A stretch of DNA of 64,000 bases from Hahella sp. KA22 (GTDB lineage Bacteria; Pseudomonadota; Gammaproteobacteria; Pseudomonadales; Oleiphilaceae). The position numbers were made by a program, and so were the translations under genes. Numbering within the stretch: the stretch's first letter is position 1; every line of letters begins with the position of its first letter. The stretch lies in assembly GCF_004135205.1 (NCBI RefSeq), contig NZ_CP035490.1:5251644-5315643 (forward strand), read 5' to 3'. Positions 34,358-42,212 of the stretch are shown in pieces. A model generated the notes under the pieces. That model saw only the letters and a program-made list of their open reading frames with translations. It was not told where the DNA came from and ran no database searches.

Positions 34358-34390
34358 CAATAAAGGCGGCTCAGATGTCCGCCTTTATTG
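34358..34390. terminator. Bidirectional terminator
   Basis: Perfect 12-bp arms CAATAAAGGCGG and CCGCCTTTATTG with a 9-base loop lie between convergent genes. The A-rich and T-rich outer halves suit termination from both sides. Confidence 0.85.
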
Positions 34391-34403
34391 CTGACCGCTG
34401 ACT

Positions 34404-34781
34404 TCAGCGCACAATTTCACTGGGGCAGAATGCTCGAATTCTGTGTCCGTCCGGGTCCTGAACGACAAAGGTATAGCCAAAGTCCATTTGCGTAGGCTCC
34501 TGAATCACTTTAGCCTGCTTCGCACTCAAGACTTCCAGCGCTGCGGCGACTTCTTCTCGGTTATCCAGCATCAGGCCAATTTCCGCGCCGCCGCCGGTCA
34601 TGTCCGCTGCAGGCTTTACCTCCGGTTTAGCCCACAAGCCCAGCTTCCAGCCGGACTCCAACACAAACATCGAGAAGCCTGGGGACGATTCCACCGGCGC
34701 TTTCCCCAATATGTCCGAATAAAACGCCGTACTGACAGGCATATCGCTGACGTACAGAATGATATAGCTAGGTTCTTTCAT
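34404..34781 (-). CDS. VOC-family (glyoxalase/bleomycin resistance-like) protein
   Basis: 125 residues, one pair of beta-alpha-beta-beta-beta units. N-terminal IILYVSDMPVSTAFYSDILG and C-terminal YTFVVQDPDGHRIRAFCPS are the family's edge motifs. The usual metal ligands are only partly present: the N-terminal His is replaced in IILYVSD, so metal chemistry is uncertain; a binding or sequestering role is possible. An inverted repeat identical in its arms to one in front of the WYL regulator lies about 105 bases upstream, so it is probably regulated by that protein. Confidence 0.85.
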   Translation of the reverse strand: MKEPSYIILYVSDMPVSTAFYSDILGKAPVESSPGFSMFVLESGWKLGLWAKPEVKPAADMTGGGAEIGLMLDNREEVAAALEVLSAKQAKVIQEPTQMDFGYTFVVQDPDGHRIRAFCPSEIVR

Positions 34782-34884
34782 AATCGTTCTCCAAATTCGA
34801 TCTATCGCTGAATCCCGTTATTGGTCGAAGCGGAAGCGCCTGTCTGGCGCCCATCGCTTCGTTGGGGAACATCTTAGGCAAGCA

Positions 34885-34905
34885 TACTGCCAGTTTCTGG
34901 CAGTA
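34885..34905. promoter_or_regulatory. Operator-like repeat upstream of VOC gene
   Basis: Arms TACTGCCA and TGGCAGTA with a 5-base spacer. The core CTGCCA-N5-TGGCAG is the same as the site in front of the adjacent WYL regulator gene. Confidence 0.65.
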
Positions 34906-34910
34906 GTGTT

Positions 34911-35600
34911 TTATTGCGGCTCCACGCCTTTGAATTCACGCCATTCCTTCAACAAATCATGACGACGCCGGGGAATTCGGGCTTCCAGGCTGTGGAGTTC
35001 TCCAATTCGGTCTGTGCGAAAATGGCGGAACCCTTTACGCAGTTCACACCACGCCACCACCACCCGGATGGTGTCGAAAAAGCCGACAGCGAAAGGCCAG
35101 ATGATCCGCGTGGACGAGTTACCTTCGCTGTCGCCGTATGCGATACACAATTTGCGCTCGGCCCGAATCGCCGTCCGCACTCTTTCCAGTATGCTGTCGT
35201 CCTCGGGTTGGGTCGCTGCGGGCCCAATCAACAACGTGGATGTCTCCAGCTCCTGACGCAATTCGGCGGGAATCACCGCCGCAATTTTTGCAATCACATT
35301 ACGGGCGGCCTCCCCCAGCTTCGCATCGCCCCGCCGGGACACCCACCTGGACCCCAACACCAAAGCCTCAATCTCTTCATCGGAGAACATCAAAGGCGGC
35401 AACATAAAGCCAGGACGCAACAAATATCCCACACCCGGCTCCCCCTCAATATGCGCGCCCTGGGCCTGCAACGAAGCAATGTCGCGATACAACGTGCGAA
35501 TACTGACGCCCAACTCAGACGCCAACTGCTTACCGCTCACCGGATAACGGTAGCGACGCAGAGTCTGCATGAGCTCAAGCAAACGTTCAGCTCGTGACAA
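34911..35600 (-). CDS. YafY-type HTH/WYL transcriptional regulator
   Basis: About 230 residues. N-terminal HTH_11 domain (SRAERLLELMQTLRR, then ELGVSIRTLYRDIASLQAQGA) and a conserved core GEPGVGYLLRPGFMLPPLMFS, followed by a WYL-type ligand-binding domain (RKLCIAYGDSEGNSSTR, WPFAVGFF, GFRHFRTDRI). The TTG at 35600 with AGGAA upstream gives the family's usual N-terminus (M-S-R-A-E-R); the longer version starting at 35651 would begin inside a palindrome, which argues against it. Proteins of this group often control a neighbouring VOC or DUF gene. Two matching operator-like repeats support control of itself and of the VOC gene. Confidence 0.85.
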   Translation of the reverse strand: MSRAERLLELMQTLRRYRYPVSGKQLASELGVSIRTLYRDIASLQAQGAHIEGEPGVGYLLRPGFMLPPLMFSDEEIEALVLGSRWVSRRGDAKLGEAARNVIAKIAAVIPAELRQELETSTLLIGPAATQPEDDSILERVRTAIRAERKLCIAYGDSEGNSSTRIIWPFAVGFFDTIRVVVAWCELRKGFRHFRTDRIGELHSLEARIPRRRHDLLKEWREFKGVEPQ

Positions 35601-35635
35601 TTTTGGTGTTCCTGAATGGTGAATCTGAAAGCATG

Positions 35636-35670
35636 AAGCACATACTGCCATAAACTGGCAGCTTGTGCTT
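35636..35670. promoter_or_regulatory. Operator-like repeat upstream of WYL regulator gene
   Basis: Core CTGCCA-N5-TGGCAG at 35645-35661, extended by outer arms AAGCACA (35636-35642) and TGTGCTT (35664-35670). The core equals the site upstream of the VOC gene, suggesting autoregulation. Confidence 0.65.
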
Positions 35671-35971
35671 AGGAGAGAAGATGTTTAAGGAGGGCTATTT
35701 GGCGTTGTTGTAGCGCGCAATTTCTTCGTTATCCCATATAGACTATTCGATTACTGTGCAGCCAACAGTACACTATCCACCGCCAGTAAACAGTGGCTCT
35801 CATTTTATAACCTCAAAAAGAAGTTTAACCAAGGATGATTATTTTCAAAGTTCTGAAATCCCCTCATCTAATAGCTCAGCTTCGTCAATGCAGAAAGTTT
35901 CTAGCGAGCGATGAGTCTTGCTCACTTTGTTTAACTAAAATCATCACTAACCACAATTTCCAAGAGTATGT
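35671..35971. other. Gap at the edge of an AT-rich segment
   Basis: About 300 bases without a gene. Base composition changes from GC-rich to AT-rich within it, so it may be one border of an acquired segment. No integrase, tRNA or direct-repeat end was seen. Confidence 0.45.
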
Positions 35972-36643
35972 ATGATTCCAAAGTCTGGAGTAGCACTAGG
36001 AGCTTTCCCTAAAGTAGAGTTTTTTATAGGTGGAGGGGGCGACAAAGGTGATTGGATTACAAACGTGACTAGAGCAACAGGAATTATGGGAGACGTAAGG
36101 GATTATCGCGAAGGCTCCTCTTCGGGTATCACCTGCTATTATTACGGTCACGAGGATCAGGACCTAGTTCTCTCTATGATAAAAGGGAATTGGCGTTCAG
36201 GAGCCTTTAAAAGCATTAGACTGACCGGCCACAGTTGGGGCGGACAAGTAGTAATGGATCTCACACAAGATCTATTTCACGCAAGTATTCCAGTCGATGA
36301 ACTGATTACTTTAGACCCGGTCTCGATGTTTCCATTTAGCAAAGTCATTGCTGGAAAGTGGGTCAATGTCTACTGTAAACAGTCAATTATGGATAACACT
36401 ATTGGCGCTGTCCCGGTAATCGGAAATGCTGTGAGCGCCTTAACCAGCTGGGTTGGCCAAGCAGGAGAAGACACAAACAGCAGTGACTATATAGCTAATG
36501 TTGGAGGCCAATTAGGCAGTGAGAACGGAGCCCATAATATAGAAATGAATGTAACTCATGCGGATGCTATGCATATGTACAAAAAAGCAAGAGCAGAAAT
36601 GACAAACGCACCATTAAATCCTAAAGCAATAGGAATAAGATAA
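35972..36643 (+). CDS. Lipase-like alpha/beta-hydrolase, effector candidate
   Basis: 223 residues, no signal peptide. The nucleophile elbow is TGHSWGG (Ser88); Asp115 in ELITLDPVSMF is the likely acid, and one of His188, His196 or His201 may complete the triad. A glycine-rich FFIGGGGD near the N-terminus can serve as oxyanion loop. The pattern resembles phospholipase effectors (Tle-type) delivered by type VI secretion, but I cannot place it in a named family. The stop overlaps the ATG of a lipoprotein gene (TAATG), the typical effector-immunity arrangement. Codon use and A+T content differ from the chromosomal neighbours, suggesting acquisition. Confidence 0.6.
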   Translation: MIPKSGVALGAFPKVEFFIGGGGDKGDWITNVTRATGIMGDVRDYREGSSSGITCYYYGHEDQDLVLSMIKGNWRSGAFKSIRLTGHSWGGQVVMDLTQDLFHASIPVDELITLDPVSMFPFSKVIAGKWVNVYCKQSIMDNTIGAVPVIGNAVSALTSWVGQAGEDTNSSDYIANVGGQLGSENGAHNIEMNVTHADAMHMYKKARAEMTNAPLNPKAIGIR

Positions 36644-37098
36644 TGAGACTACTTTTACTGCTTTCTCTCTCCACTTTCTTGTTAGGTTGCGCCACTGAAA
36701 AGCTTCATTTAAGTAACGCCAAACTGTTCCCAGTAGAAGTCATAGGCACAAAAGAGTACTCCGAAGGTGACCCGTATCTATTTACAGGTACATATCTGGC
36801 ATTGAAGTTTGACTCTGACACACCTATAGACATAGAAGATTTCCTCAATCAATTCAGAGCATCTGTAATAAAAGACGACGACGAAATTGAATTTTCGAAT
36901 GGCATATTAGACGGTGGCGACCCTCACTATATGAGCTTTCACAAAGGCCTAATGTCTTTAGAAAAAACTGATTTTGACCGTATAGAGTTTCAGCTTAGGT
37001 ACGATCCGATGCTGACTCCAGATTACACGAGCAATGTCATATCTTTTACAAAGGAAGAAGTATTAGAAGCGACAAGAAAACCAGTTATAGAGTATTAA
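36643..37098 (+). CDS. Lipoprotein, putative immunity partner of the lipase-like protein
   Basis: 151 residues with a lipoprotein signal: hydrophobic LLLLLSLSTF and lipobox LLGC, lipidated Cys at residue 15. The following residues are A-T-E, with no Asp at +2, so outer-membrane sorting is expected. The mature domain is acidic and beta-rich with no family I recognise. Translation is coupled to the lipase-like gene by a TAATG overlap. Known Tle phospholipase effectors have periplasmic lipoprotein immunity proteins, which fits this layout. That role is inference. Confidence 0.6.
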   Translation: MRLLLLLSLSTFLLGCATEKLHLSNAKLFPVEVIGTKEYSEGDPYLFTGTYLALKFDSDTPIDIEDFLNQFRASVIKDDDEIEFSNGILDGGDPHYMSFHKGLMSLEKTDFDRIEFQLRYDPMLTPDYTSNVISFTKEEVLEATRKPVIEY

Positions 37099-37223
37099 GC
37101 AACTCTCAAATAGTAAGAATATCCAACTCAATAACAAAGTTAACGCCCTGAAAGAAGCGCAGGTATAACTCGACTTTGTGCGTCCCACTTAGCAAAAATG
37201 ACGAAGTGTACTTGACTACTTTG

Positions 37224-37538
37224 TTAGATCTTTGATGCTAATTGCGCATAAATTGGAATCATAATCCAGAAGCCGCCGAAGACACCGTTTTTTAACAACG
37301 AACCATGTGCGTATTTCGAGCTTGAGCCCAAATACGCCGCAAAGAGCAAAACAATAGCAGCCAAGAACAAAACCCAAAACATACTTAGCCACATGCCGAT
37401 ACCGAGAATGGATATGCAGAAAATGCTGCCGAAGAAAAACCATTTTGATTCGGACTTTTTATTGGTGCGTAAACAGGTATACCAATACAACCCTGTATAG
37501 AGAAACAAAGCTACTACAGATAGGATGATAGTTTCCAT
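37224..37538 (-). CDS. Small membrane protein of unknown function
   Basis: About 104 residues with four hydrophobic segments: IILSVVALFLYTGLYW at the N-terminus, WFFFGSIFCISILGIGMWL, then FWVLFLAAIVLLFAAYLG, and GGFWIMIPIYAQL near the end. No motif recognised. The ATG at 37538 puts the first helix directly at the N-terminus; one 5 codons earlier is possible. It is one of a run of small exported or membrane proteins on the minus strand, in an AT-rich segment. Confidence 0.5.
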   Translation of the reverse strand: METIILSVVALFLYTGLYWYTCLRTNKKSESKWFFFGSIFCISILGIGMWLSMFWVLFLAAIVLLFAAYLGSSSKYAHGSLLKNGVFGGFWIMIPIYAQLASKI

Positions 37539-37601
37539 TGGAAGGCGCATCACGTCTGGCTCAACGGTGGAGTCGCAAAACTCACTGGCTTATCCAGGGT
37601 T

Positions 37602-38030
37602 TTACTCGACCCGGCAAAAGTACTCATAGAATTTCCACCTATCGACCTCGATTGAGTAACAATCACCATCCAGGGTAATAATCCGAATTGAATTCTCAGG
37701 TGCGACGTCTCCTGGGTACTCCATACTAAATTGCTTATCAGAAACCTTATGAATTACGTGAGGAATGAGTTCAAGATTTTCTGGCTTTTCGTCAACAAAA
37801 TACGCTATAGATTCGTTTTCCCTGGATACCACTATCAATTTCCCGAAGAATCCACTTCTAAAGAACGCGCGAGTTTTTTCCGGAATTCCAGGTGCGGCCT
37901 CCATGCTACGCAGCGTCATCTCCTCGTTTGATTGCCATGTTCCTACTAGATCGCTAACTTCGTAGGCTGCCGCCAGCGGAGAAAAAATAATACATGGAAC
38001 TAGAATTGCTCTCTGCATGATTTTACTCAT
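37602..38030 (-). CDS. Exported protein of unknown function
   Basis: About 142 residues. The N-terminus (MSKIMQRAILVPCIIFSPLAAAYE) is a Sec signal peptide with a likely cut after AAA. The mature part begins DLVGTWQSNEEMTL, a pattern seen in small lipocalin-like periplasmic proteins, and has two Cys near the C-terminus (DGDCYS and EYFCRVE) that could pair. The start is chosen to place the signal peptide at the end; earlier in-frame codons overlap the upstream gene. It is 25 bases from the next membrane protein gene, so the two may be cotranscribed. Confidence 0.55.
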   Translation of the reverse strand: MSKIMQRAILVPCIIFSPLAAAYEVSDLVGTWQSNEEMTLRSMEAAPGIPEKTRAFFRSGFFGKLIVVSRENESIAYFVDEKPENLELIPHVIHKVSDKQFSMEYPGDVAPENSIRIITLDGDCYSIEVDRWKFYEYFCRVE

Positions 38031-38055
38031 AACTCTTAAATCAACCGAAGCCCCA

Positions 38056-38475
38056 TCAGTTTTCTGCATTGACTTTCCACGAGGCTATTGGCCCCTTCCT
38101 CAAACTCCGGCCAATAATCATTGCAACGCCAATTGTTATCACTGTAACTGGAAAATCGATAACCCATAATGGAGAAACAAACCACTCCCCCATTAATATG
38201 GAAGTAATGATAACGCCAAGTAGGTCACTTATCGAAACTGCCGCTATCAAATGAAAAATCGTATAGCGAACTTGGACTTTAGCGTAGTAGGAAAGCACCA
38301 GCAAACACACCAAATTTATCGGTAGATATTGATAGAATAAAAAGTCCAACGAAGACTGGCTTGCCAAATCCTCCCCCCAAAGCACTGTGTAAGCCGCGGA
38401 CATTGAGACACCCACTACAAAGAGAATCAACGAATATTTAAGAATACTAAGAAAGTTCAAGGTGACTCCCGCCAC
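38056..38475 (-). CDS. Four-helix membrane protein of unknown function
   Basis: 139 residues with four predicted membrane helices (ILKYSLILFVVGVSMSAAYTVL; YLPINLVCLLVLSYYA; YTIFHLIAAVSISDLLGVIITSIL; WVIDFPVTVITIGVAMIIG) and a short basic tail. No known motif. It lies directly upstream of the exported protein gene. Nothing in the neighbourhood tells its role. Confidence 0.55.
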   Translation of the reverse strand: MAGVTLNFLSILKYSLILFVVGVSMSAAYTVLWGEDLASQSSLDFLFYQYLPINLVCLLVLSYYAKVQVRYTIFHLIAAVSISDLLGVIITSILMGEWFVSPLWVIDFPVTVITIGVAMIIGRSLRKGPIASWKVNAEN

Positions 38476-38778
38476 ATAACGTTTATATATCGCGCATACG
38501 CGCCTTTTGATTTCAAGGCGCTAAAGATACCTTCTCCGGGCTACTGATTCCAGCGTACGGCAGGCCAGACGTTCACGGCTTTATATTCATGAAAAGCCGT
38601 GCGGTCGTTTGGCCGAGGTATTCACTGAAGTTAGAGCGGATAGAGGTCTTGTGGCGAAATCGATTCGGAATAACGACCTCTATGACCGCATCTCGAACAA
38701 TACAACGACGTTCGGAGGCGCCTGAAGGAAACTGAACCATGCAGACTCCTTCAGGCGTTTGTAGGCGAGAAAGGCGTT
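38476..38778. other. Gap with one inverted repeat
   Basis: About 300 bases with no gene. Apart from the inverted repeat at 38719-38757 nothing stands out. Confidence 0.5.
38719..38757 (-). terminator. Inverted repeat after the GH5 gene
   Basis: Perfect 11-bp arms CGCCTGAAGGA and TCCTTCAGGCG with a 17-base loop, 22 bases past the stop of the glycoside hydrolase gene. No strong T-run, so a terminator role is only likely. Confidence 0.45.
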
Positions 38779-39951
38779 CTATAGACGCTTGCGAATGATG
38801 TCAAAGAGCGCGCTGGATTCGCGCTTTATAGGATCGGGTTCACCCTTCTCCATGGCGTCCCAGTATTTCCAGTTCACCTTCTTCGTTCCGAGTTCGTAAT
38901 CCATCTGATCCCAGCTGTCCTCCCGAAACGCATAGAAAGCCCAATGCAGATTAAGGCTGTCAGCGGCTTCCAGAACATCCTTCAGATATTCGCCACAACC
39001 AGGAATCGTTCTGGCGCAGCCAAACTCTCCCATCACCATCCGATTTACCGGGATTCCCGACTTTTTCGCCCAATTTATAGGCTGGGAAATATAGGCGGCT
39101 ACTTGCTGCGGTCCCCATTGCATCGTTTTCTCCCCAAATGGAATATCGCCAGGATACACATAGCGCTTCTCTCTATTAATGTTGGGAGAGCTGGTAAAGT
39201 CATAAGGCTCATACATATGGAAGGAATAAAGAATATTTGAATCTTCAAGCCCGGATGGCCAATAGAAAAAAGCATCCGCAGCAGCGTACCAGCCGGCATC
39301 CAGCATCACCGGCACGTTTTGATCAACCTGTCGTATTGTTTTGACCAATGATTGATAGAACAAGCGCAGGTCGCATGAGCTTCCCTGAATCTTCTTATAC
39401 CACTGCGCCATGGCGTCAGAATCGGCATGCTCTTTCAGGTCGCTATTACGTTCCGGGGCGGGTTCGTTGACGAGGTTAAAAGCTGCAATAGCCGGATGCC
39501 CTTTCAACGCTGTCGCGAGATCTTTCCAGAAGCGATTGGCGTCGTTCCAATGTTTTTTGTCCGACCAGATCCGGTCATCAAAAACATCATTATTGTTCTG
39601 TGACCAGCGCATATTGGGTAAAGACAATGGTGCAATGACCACTTTTAGATTCGCCTTGTGCGCCCGGTCCAGCACCAACTTTAATTGCGCCAAATCCGCC
39701 TCGTTCAGCGATTGGTAGTGATCCGCATCGCCAATCAGAAAATCCCGGCCTTCTGAAGGCCACTTGTCATACGCCAACCTGACCCAGGTCGCGCCATAAG
39801 CAGAGAGAGCGTCAAAGTATTCCTGAGTCGGAGGAAGCCGGTTAAAGCTGTTTGCGCCATGCTGTGGGGAATCCCAGAAATTCGCCGTTTCAGCTCGGGT
39901 GAAACAGGAAAGTAGAATGAGTGAAATAAATACAACGTGTCGAAGCACCAA
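38779..39951 (-). CDS. Secreted glycoside hydrolase family 5 enzyme
   Basis: 390 residues with a signal peptide (VVFISLILLSCFTRAE, cut near residue 20). A GH5 TIM-barrel: general acid/base Glu163 in NLVNEPAP, nucleophile Glu309 in MVMGEFGC, and the conserved His-x-Tyr strand in YSFHMYEPYDF. YGATWVRLAYD is the strand-2 Arg block. Likely an endoglucanase- or mannanase-type enzyme acting on beta-linked polysaccharide outside the cell; no carbohydrate-binding module. The start is a TTG with GGAG seven bases before it. It stands alone among broken genes. Confidence 0.85.
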   Translation of the reverse strand: MVLRHVVFISLILLSCFTRAETANFWDSPQHGANSFNRLPPTQEYFDALSAYGATWVRLAYDKWPSEGRDFLIGDADHYQSLNEADLAQLKLVLDRAHKANLKVVIAPLSLPNMRWSQNNNDVFDDRIWSDKKHWNDANRFWKDLATALKGHPAIAAFNLVNEPAPERNSDLKEHADSDAMAQWYKKIQGSSCDLRLFYQSLVKTIRQVDQNVPVMLDAGWYAAADAFFYWPSGLEDSNILYSFHMYEPYDFTSSPNINREKRYVYPGDIPFGEKTMQWGPQQVAAYISQPINWAKKSGIPVNRMVMGEFGCARTIPGCGEYLKDVLEAADSLNLHWAFYAFREDSWDQMDYELGTKKVNWKYWDAMEKGEPDPIKRESSALFDIIRKRL

Positions 39952-40149
39952 TTAAAATCTCCATGTTTTTAAAATAGGGCGACAATAAAAGGTGAAAGAT
40001 AGGTGAATTCCCCTCATTTAAATATCGGTATTTCTGCTGCGTATTGGCGAAAATTTATCAGGATTTACTCATATTTATTAACTGTCAGCAATATATGCGA
40101 ACTGGAGGGAAAATTGAAACACAATGTCATCTTTGTCGAATCAGAAATG

Positions 40150-40222
40150 CTTGTCAGGGTATTACTGGAGAAGATCTGGCGGAATGACTTTCGTTGGCAA
40201 TGCTTTATGACTTCTCTCTATC
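40150..40222 (+). pseudogene. Short umuC-like relic
   Basis: Sequence encoding LVRVLLEKIWRNDFRW corresponds to ARVLLEGIRRDGYRY in the two other umuC-derived fragments at 41.3 and 42.7 kb, with clear nucleotide similarity across about 70 bases and an internal deletion. It is followed, as at 41.5 kb, by a copy of the 56-residue membrane protein gene on the opposite strand. Confidence 0.5.
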
Positions 40223-40234
40223 AAGCCCAACCGT

Positions 40235-40405
40235 TTATTTGTCGCTATTTTTTCCAAATTTAGGCTTTCCAACCTTCGCAAGCAAACCGACAATTGTTAT
40301 CACAAGCATCGCAACGAAAGTGTATTGCCCTAATACCTGAAAGATCCCCCATGCTATAGCCGCCGCCACTAGACAACCCACCAGGAATAATAGATTTTTC
40401 GCCAT
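40235..40405 (-). CDS. 56-residue two-helix membrane protein, copy A
   Basis: MAKNLLFLVGCLVAAAIAW starts the protein, followed by GIFQVLGQYTF, a second hydrophobic helix (VAMLVITIVGLLA) and a basic tail KVGKPKFGKNSDK. It is about 55% identical to the protein at 41578-41748 (VFQLLGQYTF, RVGKPKFGKSDDK), and both are exactly 56 residues. Conservation of length and both termini, despite nucleotide divergence, says both are or were real genes. This copy lacks the toxin-like gene found in front of the other; it may be an orphan immunity gene. Confidence 0.65.
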   Translation of the reverse strand: MAKNLLFLVGCLVAAAIAWGIFQVLGQYTFVAMLVITIVGLLAKVGKPKFGKNSDK

Positions 40406-40606
40406 TATGCATACCTTTCTGATTAAACTTTCGCCATTACAGAAATACTATACCATGAGGATTCCAAAGGCTGGCGCTATCGACGTTAAAAAAGTAGAGC
40501 GCCTACGCTTGAGAGTATAATCTTCAGAGGTCGAACAGCCATTTTATGATAAGATCGGAAACTATAGAATATAAAAGATCAATTAAGTAACTAAGACAGA
40601 TATGGG
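40406..40606. other. AT-rich spacer
   Basis: 200 bases without a gene or clear signal. Confidence 0.4.
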
Positions 40607-41044
40607 ATGGATTATTCAGAAGAGACTGCAACTCCTCATGACAGAGCAGAACTAACCGCCATTTATGCGAAGTCACTCAAAGAAAGCTTAACAGCTATAA
40701 ACCGTTTCAATCCAGAAAAATTAAACCAACAATTCCTAGAATATTAGGATGAGTTTTGTTTTATAAAAATACTAATAAAAAATGAAATAGTTGGCTTATA
40801 TAGCACTAAAAACATGCCCGACCACATCTGGCTAGTTCACTTATATATTGATCCTAAATACCAGTCAATGGGCATTGGGACCAATATCCTGAACAACATC
40901 ATTCGAGAAGCTAAAGCAAAGATGCTTCCTGTGCGATTAACCACAATAGAAAAGAGCCCTGCCAATAATTTTTACATCAAAAATGGCTTTAAGCTGGATT
41001 ATGCGGAAGACACCAATAATCACTACATCTATGAAGACTTATAG
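40607..41044 (+). pseudogene. GNAT acetyltransferase gene with in-frame amber codon
   Basis: One frame of 145 codons from the ATG at 40607 (MDYSEETATPHDRAEL) encodes a typical GNAT protein interrupted by a single TAG at 40745-40747, in the context LEY-stop-DEFCF, where Trp (TGG) is usual. Beyond it the fold continues in the same frame: IKNEIVGLYS, HLYIDPKYQSMGIGTNIL (acetyl-CoA binding motif), and NNFYIKNGFKLDY. Translation could also restart at the ATG at 40814, giving a 76-residue C-terminal piece unlikely to be active. A recent nonsense mutation is the simplest reading. Confidence 0.8.
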
Positions 41045-41047
41045 ACC

Positions 41048-41486
41048 GTAGACGCCGCACTCCCAAGAAACAGATCATTTGCGGCTATTCCTTTGGTAAA
41101 CGCATTACCTGTTTTCAGAACATGCGGGAGACCGTATGCAAGTACGCCGCTCGGGCCACCGAAAAGCTCCGAGAGAAGCAGCGGGTCTCCTTCATTACCA
41201 TGTTTATCCAAACCGGCATACTGAACCGCGCTACACCAATACAGCAACCGTAAACCCGCCTTTTCCTTCTGACGATACCCGCGATTTTATTGAACTTGCC
41301 AGGGTGTTACTGGAGGGGATTCGGCGGGATGGTTACCGCTATTTGAAGGCCGGAATAATGCTTTGTAACTTCTCTCCTCCTAGGGTTTGTCAGCGTCATC
41401 TATTTGAAGAAGACGAAGGGAGGTGCGGTAGTGAGGAGCTTATGGAGTCATTGGAAAGCTGGCTGGAGAGCTGTTTGACTTGCTAG
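41048..41486 (+). pseudogene. C-terminal fragment of umuC-type DNA polymerase V
   Basis: The first frame reads PKKQIICGYSFGKRIT, then ETVCKYAARATEKLREKQR; after a shift near 41220 the sequence continues as NTATVNPPFPSDDTRDFIEL and RDGYRYLKAGIMLCNFSPP, ending in RHLFEEDE and a stop at 41486. These are the little-finger and C-terminal blocks of UmuC, in order. The polymerase part is absent and the piece starts right after the GNAT stop. It is a relic. Confidence 0.8.
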
Positions 41487-41577
41487 ACTTTCCCTTAAAT
41501 ACGCTGCTTCTGGCGCCAAAAAATCTTTTCCAGAATTAAGGCTCAAAAGAGAAGCGTTACCCCATTGAGCCATATAT

Positions 41578-41748
41578 TCATTTGTCGTCACTTTTTCCAA
41601 ATTTTGGCTTTCCGACCCTGGAGAGCAACAGAGCAACAGCGATCACAGTCATAAGAATAAAAGTGTATTGCCCCAGCAGTTGAAACACTCCCCATGTCGC
41701 GGCAAATATAGCTATGCATGCCAATAAAAACAGCAGATTTTTAAACAT
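41578..41748 (-). CDS. 56-residue two-helix membrane protein, copy B (putative immunity)
   Basis: Begins MFKNLLFLLACIAIFAATW, then VFQLLGQYTF, a second helix (LMTVIAVALLL) and a tail RVGKPKFGKSDDK. Its ATG overlaps the stop of the glycine-rich toxin-like gene (TAATG), so the two are translationally coupled. A small polytopic membrane protein in this position is what one expects of immunity to a membrane-active toxin. A diverged copy lies at 40235-40405. Confidence 0.65.
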   Translation of the reverse strand: MFKNLLFLLACIAIFAATWGVFQLLGQYTFILMTVIAVALLLSRVGKPKFGKSDDK

Positions 41749-42212
41749 TACGCGTACTCAAAACTGGCGGGTGAAGCTTTCGCTAGTACAGCAAAGCTAT
41801 ACCTGTGTGGATTACGCGTGTCAAATATTTGCGGATTGTGAAGATAAAAAGATTTCCAGCCAGGAAACTGTAAGTCATGCTCTTCAATGAATGCGAACAT
41901 ATCAGCGATTCGAGAGCCGCAACTCAGAGACCGACCTGATGCAACAGCAATACTACCCACAACCGCCCCCGCATAACCAGCAGCGCCCAATGCAGCAGCA
42001 ACTCCAAGCGCCTCAAGGCCTGTAGTGGCGCCAATGATCTCAGCCATGGTTGCCTGGGAGCCTAGCGTTTTGAATGTTCCCAATATTAGTGAAGCATTCG
42101 CAATAGCAGCATTGTAAGTACCAAACAGAGAGTCAGGTGCGGGCATCCCAAGGGCATTCATATTTTCCTTGAAATACTTGTAAAAATCCCCTGACTTATA
42201 ACACTGCCCCAT
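41748..42212 (-). CDS. Glycine-rich toxin-like protein, possibly N-terminally truncated
   Basis: 154 residues. A long Ala/Gly-rich hydrophobic stretch (MAEIIGATTGLEALGVAAAL and following GYAGAVVGSIAVASG, about residues 56-95) looks like a glycine-zipper membrane hairpin, followed by a soluble C-terminal domain (FAFIEEHDLQFPGWKSFY). The ATG at 42212 has GGAG/AGG upstream. However, open coding-like sequence continues about 23 codons further upstream (NYELYLKRNSEQEKQA) to a TAG without a start, so the present gene may be the end of a longer polymorphic-toxin or secreted-effector gene. Its overlap with the small membrane protein gene suggests a toxin-immunity pair. Confidence 0.5.
   Translation of the reverse strand: MGQCYKSGDFYKYFKENMNALGMPAPDSLFGTYNAAIANASLILGTFKTLGSQATMAEIIGATTGLEALGVAAALGAAGYAGAVVGSIAVASGRSLSCGSRIADMFAFIEEHDLQFPGWKSFYLHNPQIFDTRNPHRYSFAVLAKASPASFEYA

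Noticed and set aside
40003-40263. 86-codon open frame on the plus strand
   Set aside because: Its second half is the degraded umuC-like relic, and its end overlaps the opposite-strand 56-residue gene.
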